Source: Fragosphaeria purpurea (lineage: Eukaryota; Ascomycota; Sordariomycetes; Ophiostomatales; Ophiostomataceae). Taken from it: DNA of 64,000 nucleotides. The position numbers were made by a program, and so were the translations under genes. Of the stretch, positions 34,758-46,661 are shown piece by piece (the first letter of the stretch is position 1; each line of letters begins with the position of its first letter). The notes below the pieces were generated by a model that worked only from the letters and a program-made list of their open reading frames with translations, was not told the DNA's origin and made no database searches. The stretch spans positions 5,005,501 through 5,069,500 of the forward strand of contig PCDL01000021.1 in assembly GCA_002778095.1 (NCBI GenBank), given 5' to 3'.

Positions 34758-37700
34758 ATGACAGTTCCCAAAATGAGCAGCGTTGCAAGCTCTATCCCGG
34801 AGATTCACCATCTGCGGCTCATCACGGCGGCTGCGCTTGGGCAAGAGCTACGCGTCCAAGCCATCCTTTCCGAGGTACAATCCCGGACGTTGTTTATAGA
34901 CAGCGACACACTGCGGCAAGCCCTCCAAAAGGCCGCCGCCAAAGGAAGCTTGCCAGTCGTCCGTCTGCTAATCGAGCGGGGCGCCGAGACGAGTCTGTGC
35001 CGCAGAAATGAAATCCCCCCACTGTTCAGGGCGGTCGAAGGCCGACATCTGTCGGTAGTGAAGGCGCTGTTGCAGGGCGGGGCCAGCCCCGACTGGCACC
35101 GGTGGAAGGATGGAGTCACGGCGTTGTTTATTGCGAGTCAACGTGGTTTCGTCGACATTGCCACTGCATTGTTGGCGGCAGGCGCAGATCCTTCGGCGCG
35201 TGATCACCAAGGGCGTACGCCGCTACTATTTACAGCCTCCGAGAAGTCGGATAATTGGAACGAGGCGACGTTGAGGATTCTGCTCGACAATGGAGCCGAC
35301 ATCGAGTCACGCGATCACATCGGGCGAACAGCGCTTCTCTGGGCGGCTGCGGGCGGCAAGGTGAAGTTAGTGGATGCCCTTCTGAGCGGTGTGCTGAACC
35401 AGACCGCCGATGTTTCTGCGCGGAACAATAGAGGTACCACGGCGCTCTTCCTTGCCGCACAGCACGATAACGAAGAGTTGGTCGACCTATTGCTCAAGAA
35501 GGGTGCCAACACTCACACGGTCGCTGACGGCGGGTGGACAGTCCTCCACACCGCCGCTCGGAACGGCTATGCAGGCGTAGTCAGCCGACTTCTAGAGGCG
35601 GGCGCCGTTATTAATGCTCGATTGGCAAACGGGATGACAGCGTTGCATTGGGCAGCCATGAATGGGCATACCAATGTAGTGAAGCTCCTGCTGAAAAGGC
35701 CGGAGGTCGATCTGGAAATCAAGGACAGGTTCAACCGGACTCCCATGCTCTGCGCGGCCGAGAAGGGGTTTATTGATACGGCGCTCGACTTGTCACCCAG
35801 CCTGGCCCGTGAGCGCAGGTTGTCATCAGCGGCACGGGGTGCATGCCAGGGTTTTCAAGCGACGATTGTCGATTTCGGCAGTTTCCGGGACGGCAAGAAA
35901 CTGCTTGTCTTGAAGCACTCGGTCTACGACGTTCTCTACGGCCGGGAAGAGTTTGCTGCTCGCCCACGGGTTCCCATATGGCCAAACCACGTTAAATACC
36001 GGCCAACCTTTCGGTGGATTCACTTGCCTGCTAACAATGTGCGTTCTAATACTACGCCTTCGATGCCTTGGCTATAACAAAGCGAGCTGACACTGCTTTA
36101 GGTTTCCTGGGCCGAGGTACTGGCATCCTGTTTAGTCTGTTTCCGCCACATACTCGGCCATCCTGTCTTCTGACCAGTTCACAGACCCTTTTTGAGCGGG
36201 CACTTACTGAAAGACGTTACCGAGACTTTGAGTCATTCAAATCCTTGGATGCCTGCTTTGATCAGGAACAGCGTGGGCCGTTAGGACATGAACGCTTCAT
36301 GAGACCGTTTTGTCAACGCGTCGTAGCCCCACGAGCAGAGCCAGCCGTGGCCGGCAGAAACACCGCCCCGGAGAACATTGTTCTTTTTGTACGTCATCGG
36401 ACTGCTGGTATTTTGCTTCAATGCTCACATGTGCTGACGCCTTTGCAGGTGCCGTTTCTCCACTACGAGACCGTTGAAGGGCGTGAAAAGATGGATAACG
36501 CAGTCAAGCATACCCTGCACGGTAGGGCCGAAAACACACCAGGGCGTTACTTGTCGCCGGACGTTCAGCTTGTCAGTGGATACTTGAACAGCGAGCGGCC
36601 CGTCCACGTTCGCAGAACGCTCGACCAGTACTTTTACTCGTCTGTCGACTCTTCTGCGAGGGACAAAGACCAGGTTGTTTCGAGGTACTGCGATCAACGC
36701 GGCTTGGAACGCAGAATGCTTATGGTGGATCAGTTGTGGCTCTGGGTACTGGGGAAAGGTGCGTAAGGGCTTTGCTTGAACCCTGAGCGTATTTCGCGAG
36801 TCCCACACTCACCAAACCCGTCCTACAGATCTTGTCGTTACCTGCTTCGCGGAGCGATGGGAGCGGCCCAAACGAGACCCGCTGAATGTCCTCGACAATA
36901 TTATAGAGAGTATCAACGGCGAGCAGGGTATCACATCTGCCTACCACCTTGCAACGCTCATAGTAAGCCACTGCTGCAATATCTTTGACCGCCCTCGCGT
37001 CGAACAGGACTACCGGTTCTTCGATATGTTCGGGAGCTCGATCGGCGTGATCATCAGCCGCCAGGCTGCGCTCCTACGGACTTTTTACCAAGTATCCGAG
37101 CTGTCGACCCGGTGGCTGCGGAATCGACAGCGCCGAAACGACCGCGGTCGTCACACGGTCCGGAGACAATTCTCGCAGGGGGAACAGGACCACGTTCTCG
37201 ACGCGTTGCTCGACCTTGGCGACGAGTCTTCGATGCTAAACGAGATAAATGATATCCGCGACGAGCTCAACATCATCGATACAATACTCGGCTCGCAGAT
37301 GGCAATAGTAGAAACGTTCGAGTCGGCTGTGACAGAAGCTCTAACCGAGGAACTCCACGGGAATGCAGCAGCACCGCCAGGAAAACAACCCACTACCAAG
37401 GATCCCGTCGTGGGATTGAGGAAGCGATGGCGAGAGCAGAAGAGGCTGATCGAAACACGCCTCCGCGACCTAGAGAGGATGGACAGGCGTGCCGAAAACA
37501 CATACACAAGCCTACGATCGCTGCTGGAGCTCAAACAGATGCAATCCAACGCGCTCGAAGCCAAGTTTGCGCGCGACCAAGCCGTCACGGCGTCCAAGCA
37601 GGGACAAGCAATTCTTGTTTTCACGGTTGTGACGATCGTGTTCCTCCCTATGTCCTTCGTGGCCACCCTTTTTACGATCAACATCGACACGTGGAGCGAT

Positions 37701-38036
37701 CCGCTGACGCTCCGGTATGTGGCAAAGTATACGTTTGGCATTGGCTTGGGAATATCCCTTCCCTTGGTCGTGATGGTGCTCACGGTGACACATATCGTTG
37801 CCACCGTAAAAGGCTTTCTTGTCGGGGCCAAGAACTGTCTTCTCTGGTGTTCGCAATCGTTCAGCGGCGACGATGATAGACTGAACGACCGTGACGGAGA
37901 CGAGGTGGCGGCCTTTGCATTCAGAGGTGGTGGCCTGTTCCCAGAGAACGGATTGGCCCGCTCTAGCCCGTATTACCCTTCCAAAAACCACGAAGAGTCG
38001 ACGGCACGAACGCCTGCAATACCAGGCGAAAAATGA
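34758..38036 (+). CDS. ankyrin-repeat, CorA-like membrane protein
   Basis: Exons 34758-36038, 36102-36116, 36185-36388, 36449-36758 and 36829-38036 give 1005 residues with frame kept throughout. Residues 15-340 hold about nine ankyrin repeats (for example GMTALHWAAMNGHTNVVKLLL). The rest follows the fungal ankyrin-CorA architecture: FRWIHLPANNVSWAE, HERFMRPFCQR, VPFLHYET, HVRRTLDQYFY, MVDQLWLWVLGKDLVV, then a long helical region and two C-terminal membrane helices around LPMSFVATLFTIN, where CorA carriers have their pore. Magnesium or other ion transport is suggested by family only; the GxN pore motif is not clear. Exon 2 has just 15 nt (VSWAE), flanked by good sites on both sides. Confidence 0.88.
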
Positions 38037-38407
38037 AATCCACAGACACGCTTCCGTGGCAAAGGCAATTCGGTCCCATGGTTAAGACGAACTGTGACTG
38101 GAGGGAGCGGCGAAAGAAGCGACGATTCTAAGACCGAGGAGAATAATTTTTGAGGGAAGAGATCACATGCATCTTCTATACCAAAAAGTGAAGCGGTTTC
38201 AACGCTTATCAGGGGATTCTTTTCACCACAAATTATATAAATTATCGGCGTAAACGCTTCACGTACCCTGACAGCTATATTCTGATGAACCAAGTATGCA
38301 TATGTATACGGCATGGAATCGATTCACTCTCAGCCAAGGACGACACCAACGAGGAACGGCAAGACGAAGAAACTCGTCTGCATCCATCCGACTGTCACCT
38401 GCATAGC
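38037..38407. other. convergent intergenic
   Basis: 371 bp between the stops of the ankyrin gene and the secreted-protein gene; no feature seen. Confidence 0.6.
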
Positions 38408-39688
38408 CTACACGTCGACGGGCGGGTCTTCGCCGCCGCCGCCGCCGGGTCCTAGGCCGCAGGAGTCATCACCGTCCAAAGACACCGCGATGTTTGTAAT
38501 CTCGATCACGTTGGTTAGGCCAGTAGCGCCGGCATTGCCGGATAGATCGATTACGAGCTGGGCAAGGGGTGTTGTCGCCGTGTAGACAAAGGTGAACAGC
38601 AGCCATGTGTTGAGAGGATCTCCACTGGTGGGGCAAGGCACGCTGACGCTGCCGAGCGAAATGGTGAAATCCGGAGATGGGCCGGCGCAGGCGACGATGC
38701 GGTACTCGAGTCTCACGCGATAGGTGCTGCCTTCCGTGAAGAGACCCACGTTTGTGCTGATCCGGGCGTCGTTCGGGTCCGTGCCCACCAGGGCGAGGGC
38801 GACGCAAGAGTCGTAACCGCCACAGTCGTCGGCGAGGTACGAAATCGTCGCCGGGCCGTTCACCGTGCCGGCCCAGAGCAACCTGGCGTCGCTGAGTTCG
38901 CCGTCGGTGACGAGGTTGCCACAGGGCGGCGTGTAGGATGGAACGGATGGGAGCGCTGAGGACGACGCCGACGAGGACGGCCCGCAGGCGGCCGCAATGA
39001 GCGTGACCTCGGTGATCTGGACAATGTCGAGCTGGTCGGCGCCGTAGCCGGGGGAGGACAGCGTACAGGCCACGTTGACAAAGTCGCGCGATGCGACGTA
39101 CGGAAAACCGTACGTCCGCCACGGACCGTCGGCAAGCAAGTCGACGCGGAACTGCACGGTCACCTGGTCATTGAGCACGCAGCGGATATCAAAGGGGTTA
39201 CCGCCGTTGGCGACGATGCGGTACCGGACCGAGAAGTGGTATGTCTGGCCCGCGGTAGTGCCGTGGACGACCTGGCTGAGCTGTACGGAAGCGGGGGACG
39301 CCGCGCCGGGCAATTGCAGCTGCGCACAAGAGCCGTAGCCATCGCAGTTGTTCAGGTACGTGACCAAGGCCCCACCCGTCTCGGAGTCGCCCCAGTGGAG
39401 CTTGCCGGTCAGCAGGTCGCTGTCGGCGACGAGGTTGTCGCAGGGGTTGGGAACGGTGGAGGGAAGGCTGACGGACGACAAAGGTATCGACGGTTCGGAA
39501 AAAGGCGGGAAGAAAGAACTTGAAGAAGACGACGGCGGCGTGTAGACGGCAGCCGAAGAGGGTAATGAGAGTAACGACGAAGATGGCGAGGGCAACAGGG
39601 AGGGCGGTGGTGTCGCCTTACAGGGTGTGGCAACCGTGCCGCGGGCTCCCAGTAGGGCGCTGACGGCGAGGAGATACAAAGTCTTCAT
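38408..39688 (-). CDS. secreted protein with two carbohydrate-binding-like repeats
   Basis: Single exon, 426 residues. A signal peptide (KTLYLLAVSALLGARGTVA) precedes a Ser/Pro-rich stalk of about 60 residues. Two tandem homologous domains follow, starting CDNLVADSDLLTGKLHWG and CGNLVTDGELSDARLLWAG, each about 150 residues with the pattern of CBM_4_9/CenC-like jelly-roll modules (GYGSC, YHFSVRYRIVANGG; GYDSC, YRVRLEYRIVAC). The two copies diverge but keep their cysteines. The end is a short Gly/Pro-rich tail with no GPI signal. No catalytic domain is present, so a role in binding cell-wall or plant polysaccharide is inferred. It lies downstream of the GH55-PLC gene on the same strand. Confidence 0.8.
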   Translation of the reverse strand: MKTLYLLAVSALLGARGTVATPCKATPPPSLLPSPSSSLLSLPSSAAVYTPPSSSSSSFFPPFSEPSIPLSSVSLPSTVPNPCDNLVADSDLLTGKLHWGDSETGGALVTYLNNCDGYGSCAQLQLPGAASPASVQLSQVVHGTTAGQTYHFSVRYRIVANGGNPFDIRCVLNDQVTVQFRVDLLADGPWRTYGFPYVASRDFVNVACTLSSPGYGADQLDIVQITEVTLIAAACGPSSSASSSALPSVPSYTPPCGNLVTDGELSDARLLWAGTVNGPATISYLADDCGGYDSCVALALVGTDPNDARISTNVGLFTEGSTYRVRLEYRIVACAGPSPDFTISLGSVSVPCPTSGDPLNTWLLFTFVYTATTPLAQLVIDLSGNAGATGLTNVIEITNIAVSLDGDDSCGLGPGGGGGEDPPVDV

Positions 39689-40630
39689 GCTTGCAGCATA
39701 AGCAGCTCCTTGGAATTTTCTATGGAAAGGATAAAAAAGAGGAAGGGAAGACTATGCAACGAAGACGAACGAAACGAGGGAAAGGTGCTGGGACAGCTTT
39801 GGAAAGAGACATCACGTCGACGATGGGCGATTGAATCTCTTTATGGAATTCGCAGACCTAACTCAGGTTTTTTCTTCAACCGCCGTTATGGTGATCACTG
39901 TAAGCTATGTAAACGATAATACGTACGTCCGAGACCCTGCTTGGGCTGAAAGGTGGCGTTTTCCGCTGTGCAGCCGACCCCAGAAAGAGTACGATATTTT
40001 GGCATATGCCGCAGTTCGTCACGAATTTTTAACAGCAAGGCAAAAGAGAACGACAAGGGGAGTATTCATTGGCGAAGAAAGATAGCTAGTTTTCAACGAG
40101 AGACGTAAGCTTGGTTGAGCAGCATAAAATCTCGTGCACAAAATTTTCCAAACACACGCTCTTGAGAGGTAATCATGTACCCTGTTTTATTATTTCGCCC
40201 TCGTGTTCAACAGAAAGATCTCGGATATTATTGAAAAAGGACTCGAATAGTATTATTGCTGCAGGTGGGAGGAGTAAATATTGAAATATTGTTTTTAGGG
40301 TCTTGGCTTCCATCTCTTTTGGGACGAGGCTGAGAAGAGGTCTAGGGGGAAAAAACATAAATTCATAGCAGTGGGCACAAGGCTTTGTTCGATCTGTGTG
40401 CTAATGTACGATATTGACCAGGCCAACGCAAACATTCTCAATTATCTGTGTCCTTGTTGGCTTCCTACGCCATATACTATGTCTACACGATATTCAAAAG
40501 GCTGCAGATTAAACCGCTAACTCGTACGGAAAATGGCAAAATACTTCTACATTATTCTAATTTGACATCGCGACTTTCGCTTCTAGATATGTTGCGTGTT
40601 CCTGCACCGACAAGACCGACGTTATCAACC
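39689..40630. other. intergenic
   Basis: 942 bp between two same-strand secreted-protein genes: the 3' region of GH55-PLC and the promoter of the CBM-like gene. AT-rich from 40,080 to 40,620. No further gene seen. Confidence 0.6.
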
Positions 40631-43600
40631 CTAACTCGCTGCATGTAGGTCTGGGTTGGGCGTGTCCACTGTCAACACCGTCCCGTTGTCGAACACCGTG
40701 CCAGCCTTGAGAACCGCGGCACGACCCAAGTGGAAGCCAGGTGGTGGGGAGGGATCAACGGTGCCGTTGGCGTAGATGATTCCCAGGAAGACGTGACCGT
40801 TTGCGGCGCCCTGGCCAGCGAACGCCGGAAGCGTGTTGCCAGCCGGCCGCGACACGGGCTTGCGTAGCAGAGGATGTTTCCCCGGACTAACATCGCAGTT
40901 TTGGCTGACCATGTACAGGTTGAGACCGATGGCCAAGACACGAATCTCGGCGCCAAGCTCGTCCGGAAAGCTACCCTCGTGCAGGCGCTGGTAGCCAATG
41001 TAGTCCTCGAGAATGACACTGGGCCACGTCTCGGGGCTCATGGCGTTGAAGGCGTCCCAGTACAAGGCCGGGTTCGTCAAAAGAATGCCAATGGTCGACA
41101 GGCCGTAGAAGTTGGCCGTGAGCAGGTCCGGCGTGCACTGCCACTGCATGATGAGCAGGTTGTCCGCCTGGCCGTTGTCTCGGGTGATTGTATTCATGTG
41201 GGCGATCTCGGCGGCTGAATTGGATTCTGTGTCCCCCTTTTGGGCCCAGTAGTCGTCGCGGTCGAGGTACGAAGGGCCGTGATAGATGCCTGACGATGTC
41301 TTGTCGACGGGGACACCGTCCTGTAGGCGGCCGTCGGTCATGAGGAGGACGCAGCCGGCACCGCCGTTCTTGTCGAAGAACGCCTGAGCCTTCTGCTCAC
41401 CAAACTTGGTAGGCTCAGCCGCCATGCCGGGGCAGCGGTTGTTGATGCGTTCGAGCTGTTTATAAAAGTCGTTGGCCTTGTCGGCGTTCCAGTACCTGCC
41501 CTTGCCCGCCGGCACATTCGTGTTAAGGTCGACCATATACTTGATCCACCAGACGATGATCTCGCCGGGGCTCTCGGCCGTGAACTTGTTAATGTCGTCG
41601 ATCAAACTGTCAAGCGTAGCGCCCGTGGCCCCCAGGGGCGCGTCGTTGGTCTCTTCGTTAACGTGAGCGGCCCAGTAGCCGCCGTCTCGGACGCTGACGA
41701 GCCGCATATCGAACCAACGAGAGCCGACGCGGAGCTGGTCGTACATGCCCAGGCCCTGCGTCTGCGTGTTGCTTGAATCACCGAGGCCAATCCAGGCATT
41801 GCTGATGGTGCTCATGCCGGCGTCGTGCGAGCCGGGCATGACAATGTGTCGGAGCTGGCGGTCCTTGAGGACGTCGTAGAGCTGGTGCATCCAATCGTTC
41901 GGCCCAAACTGAAGTGACGTGATGTAGCCATAGTCCTCGCTGCCGGTGATGACGAGGGTAACTGGGATCTCCTGGCCCGGATCCTTGTATTCCCGCTGGC
42001 CGAGGCCCATGCCCGTGAGATCCACCACGGTGCGGTCCGGGTAGTCGTCGGGGATGTGCGTGGTGCCACGGATCACAAAGGTCTTGTCGGTCCCGTCTAT
42101 ACGGTAGTACGCTTCGCCGTTGTCATCAACAGGATTGGCGTTGACATTGTAGGTATAGACCATGGTGTTTTGCCTGGCTTTTCCCGAGGGAATATCGCCA
42201 AAGTCGAATGTATCAAACTGGTACGAATGTGTTCGCGTTTTAACGAAGCGATAGGGGGTGAGATTAACTGTTGAATGTCCGTCAATAACTCATGCGGAGT
42301 GCACAGCCGAAATAGAATTGTTCTTCAGTGAGAAAAAAAAAAAATCTTACCAATTGTAATATACTGCTTATTACTAACGGCCGCGTTCTCTGGTTCTGCG
42401 AGCATCCACGGTGTAAAGTTGCCTGCGGGTATCACCTCGGTGCTATACATGCGGTCCTTGGCCGAACACTTTCCCTCTGGACCCGGGTTGTCACCGCCAG
42501 ATCCGGGCGCATCGGGGGCTTTACCCTTGGACGGGACCTCGAACAGAGAAATGTGTGCCCACTTCGGATGGTCCGTGACGGCCAAGTTGTCGGTTGATAG
42601 AACGCCCTTACCGTCGGCCACGAGCACGTACTCGGCGCCGATGCCAACGACATGCGCGAGGCGGTTATGATCGTAGTTCCCGTCGAGGTACCAGAGGGCC
42701 TTCTGGCACGTGTGGCTGTCGATGCAGTCCTGCGTATATGTGCTGAACCAGGAGTAGGTGCCGGCACCGCCTACGTGCACGTTCTCGCACCCCGTCATGA
42801 CGACTGCCCAGGATTCATCGCAGCCGGAGAAATTGCCGGCCTTGCAGCTGTAGTCCGGGTCGCCGCTGACTTTGCCCACGACTTTATCAAACGGCGCCGG
42901 CGGCTTGGGCGTCGGCTGGTAGTAGGGGGACTCCGACTGAATCATCGTGGTAAAGACATTGCGAGCGTTGTGGAAGTTATACTGGTAGTACACGCTGTGT
43001 TCGGACGCCGTGCCGTAAAGCCATGTCGCGGCCTGGCTCTCGACGAGCAGGCCTCGCGCGCTGTATACCGAGAGCTGCGGTAGGTCGGCGCCCGCGCCGG
43101 TAACGTCGATCATATGGTCCGCCACCCACAGCCACATATTATCAAAGTAGCCCGACGCCTTGGGCGTAATGTGTAGAAGCAGACTGGCGGCCTGGCACCC
43201 GGCCGGGTTGGTGCCGCTCGTAATGGGCGGACACTCGGACGGCGTGAGGCCGGTGCCAGTCGCACCCCCGACACGGGCGTGGACGTCCCAAAGCGCGGCA
43301 GCGCCCGCGGTCGTAGCCCGGACGTTCCATTCCATCAACACCGCACCGGCAGTGCCGCCCTTGGTGGTGAGCAGCAGGTCCTGCATCTCCACGGTGCCGA
43401 CGTCGCCCGCGCTGCCAACTTTAAGCACGACCCGGGGATTGCTCGGGTCCGCAAACTTTCCGCCGCTCGCTGCGAACTGAGCCCACGTCTCGCCGATAAT
43501 TTTAGCATCCTTGGGAATAGTCACCGTGTCGGTCAGAATGTACGTGCCGGCGTCGACGAAGATGATCTTGCTGCCATCGCCGTACTTGTTAAACGTGGCC

Positions 43601-45632
43601 TGGACGGCGGCCGTGTCGTCAGTCACACCGTCTCCCTTGGCGCCACCGTCCTTGAGATGAAAGAAATCTCCAGGATTCTTATCGTTGTACTGGTTCCGGG
43701 CTTTTTCGTAATATGGTGCGACTTGCAGCCCGTCAATTTTGGGGCCGAGGAGGGTACTCTCGCGCGTATAGTCCATAGCCTTGGATAGCCACGTTCGTTT
43801 ACCGTCCGTGTATGTTGGACCGATTACCCACTGCAATGATGAAATTGAACGTTAATACAAAAAGTTTTTTTCGAGATTAGACGTAAGCTTGACGGGCTTG
43901 ACTTGCGGTTTTGTAGTACCCCGACGCGAGGATTTGGTGGCCCTGGCTGTCAACAACAGCACCGCCGAGATTAACATTGTCCAAGATGAGGCCGGTCGAA
44001 GTCGAGCCGGGTTTGTCGGCCGGTGCAGCCATGACAATTGCCGAGGTTTTTATATCGGAAAATGTGGAATCAACAAACGAGACCGAGCCAACATTCCCGG
44101 ACCCGTCGTCGTTTATCAGGCGAAAGCCAACATCGGCATTCTTGACCGTGACGCTCTTCCAGACCCAGCCCCAGTCCCAGATGATCTGCACGGCCGTTTT
44201 GCAGCCATTGAAGGTCATCCGGGAGGCACTGAATTGTTGGTTGCCACCATCTAATCACATCCCAGCGTTAGCATACTTGTCTCCTATCTATGAAGGTTAA
44301 GTCGTGCAAGGACCTACAGAAACCAAAATTGCCGCCAGTAAACGTGATGTCGGACATGACACCGCCGCTGCCGTTTTCCGAGAACATGCCTTGCTGGGTC
44401 TACGTCGTCGTCTAGTCAGTAGGCTGGGAAAAGAAGAGACAACAGTAACAAAGAAAGAAAGAAAAAAAATGGAAAAGACACCAAAGTTACGTACGGTCCC
44501 CGTCTTGGCAATCAACTCGATATTTTGAATGGACGTTGCCTGCGCAACTTGATAATGAATTCCACAAACCGAGGCGCCCGCATCCGTCGCCGTGATATCG
44601 ATCCGCATATTGCGAATCTGACTGTAGAACCGCGCCGTGTTGATGTACCACTCCAGGGCATTGCCGTCGGGGCCGTTGCCACCATTGTCGACGTAGACGT
44701 CCGTGGACAGGACGCCCAGGCCCACGAAGCTGGCGGCAGCAACAATCCGTGGCCAGTTGTTGGCGTCCCCGATAATCTGGGTCCCGAAATAGACCTTGAT
44801 AGAACTCGAGACGAGGTACTTCCCCGGCGGAAAGTAGACAATGGCATTCTTGGTCGTTGACCCGCCGCATTTCTCGCCGCAACGGTGCCCTTCGTCAATG
44901 GCCTTTTGAATAGCAGCTGTCGCATCCTGTATGTTTATTCAGCATGGATTAGGTCGGCTTAATATATTTTTATTCCTCTAGGGGAACCCGGAGAGACAAC
45001 GGCTCCGAAAAACAAACTGACCTTTTTACCAGACGGATCCGCTCCGTAATCCGCCACGACATTACGAAAGACCTGAAAGAAGACGTCGGTCAGCACATTA
45101 TAAGAACGAAAATTGTCATACGAAACTCCCATACCTTATAACCACTATCGTTTCCCCAAGGCACAGAGCCCTTTCGTGAAATGCCTTCCATCCAAAAGGC
45201 GCTGGCCCGCTCACTGACAACCGGGGCCGTGATGTTGGACTCCGCTAGTGCATCTACTTCGGCCAGTAGAGCAGCTGCACGAGCAATCTCGTCCGTGATA
45301 ACCAGAAGCGGAGGGGGTGCATCGTCCGTAGCAGCCCTCTTGCCAATCTTGGTACCGGGCTTCAAGCCATAACGGTTGCGAGCTGGTTTAGCAAGGCGGG
45401 CTTTATTGAGTGTTGTCATTTTGGCAATGGCATCCTTAACCACCGAGCGTGCAGCGTTGATGTCGTTGGTTGTAGCATTGGAGAGAAATGAGGACGACGT
45501 TGACGAAGTTCTTAGGGCAAGAATATGGTCTCCGGGCTGGTGGAGGGCATTTGCCATGGGCATGACGACGCCAGCAAGGGCATCACAGGTAAAAGAAGCC
45601 CATAATAGGGCAACAGAAAGGGGGAACAACAT
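40631..45632 (-). CDS. secreted GH55 exo-beta-1,3-glucanase fused to a PI-PLC X domain
   Basis: Seven exons (45632-45135, 45072-45022, 44926-44495, 44399-44318, 44250-43883, 43830-42351 and 42267-40631) give 1515 residues with every junction in frame. A signal peptide (LFPLSVALLWASFTCDALA) leads into a full GH55 enzyme with its two pectate-lyase-like halves: VFRNVVADYGADPSGKK, SENGSGGVMSDITFTGG, then GDFFHLKDGGAKGDGVTDDTAA, ILTDTVTIPKDAKIIGETWA, LMEWN and HITPKASGYFDNMWLW. A Pro/Gly linker (about 905-960) follows. The phospholipase part starts at QYITIVNLTPYRF, with FGDIPSGKARQNT, MPGSHDAGM (His 1118) and WAAHV (His 1172), the two PI-PLC histidines. The intron at 42350-42268 lies exactly at the joint; both of its sites are good (GTAAGA, branch TTGAC, CAACAG). 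The exon-5 donor GTCTAA is weak. Confidence 0.85.
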
Positions 45633-46661
45633 GGCCACAAGATTCGGTTTGGCCGAACAAGAAGTAGACAAGGGCCGTGAAAATAGTTGATTTTTTGAAT
45701 CTCCATCATTGTCTCACAGACTTTCTTCTGGGCAGGCTACGAAGTTATATATTGACGGCGAAGGACGACGTCGCCTCTACTCTTCTGTACGGTTCTTGAT
45801 CTTTGAAGACAAAAAAAAATGTCGTTCTTGAACGGGTGTTGTTGCCTTGGTCCTCCATCCGTAGTCATACATCAGACGTATGCCCAGGGGGGATTTTTGC
45901 ATCCAAGCCATTCATGGAGATTATTTTTCTTGGCGTGAGCGGTTTCTATAGTGTGTAGGATTTTGAGCTCGGGCTTGTCATTTTGCTTCTGTAATTTTCT
46001 TCGCCTTCTCATAGATGAACATGAAGGAACTGGGCTCATCGTCACATACCGTCACATAATTCCGCAAGGGGCAAGCCAAATTACCAAAGTAGGCTGTGTT
46101 GATCCTTTTCTTTTTGGTTAAATAGAGTATCTGCCCGAATCCTTCGTTATGGCGCGGTTTGCCAAGACAATGACGGGCCCTGCACGTGCATTACTCCATA
46201 GGAACCTTTCATAAAACGTTCTTCTGGTCTGGATTGTTATTCCTACCTGTCTTTGCTTTTCTTCTCATGTGTATGAGCTTGGCGGACTATGTCTTTTTGA
46301 TTGTTATGTTTGATTGAAAAAAAGCAGCCAGTCGGAGTGAATACTGCAGACGAGTCCATGTAAACAGCAACCCCGAGAGCCGTCAATTAATACATAGTCC
46401 ATCACAGCCTCGCGGCGCATTCAGGGGCTTGGTCAACGCGTGTGCAATAAGCCAGCCGCCCCACGAATCATGCGCGGGACACGTTCTCTCTAGCCAGAAT
46501 CCTTTAACTACCAGACAGAGGAAGGACAAGCACTGTTTCATTTACTTCAACATCACGACCATTCCATCATATCGGGAGACAACAATTTCACTACTTGGCA
46601 AACGTGCATCCATCTCATCTATCCAACAGAACTCCGGGCGAACATTACACAGGACTGTACA
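45633..46661. other. divergent intergenic of two surface-protein genes
   Basis: About 1 kb. Apart from the TATA box listed at 45745, no feature seen. A pale AT-rich core spans 45,900-46,350. Confidence 0.6.
45745..45751 (-). promoter_or_regulatory. TATA box of the GH55-PLC gene
   Basis: TATATAA on the minus strand 113 bp before the ATG at 45632. It supports the first exon and start codon of the fusion gene. Confidence 0.5.

Noticed and set aside
40631..42163. PLC as an independent gene starting at the Met at 42163
   Set aside because: This start would cut into the conserved lead-in of the PLC part and leave it without a signal peptide; the upstream sequence continues the family pattern in frame through the intron to GH55.
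43831..43882. 52-nt intron with donor GTCTAA in the GH55-PLC gene seen as a frameshift or break
   Set aside because: Removal restores frame and the family sequence (QAY|WVIGP). The donor is weak but the intron is accepted, with some doubt; a pseudogene reading is not supported, as all other junctions are clean.
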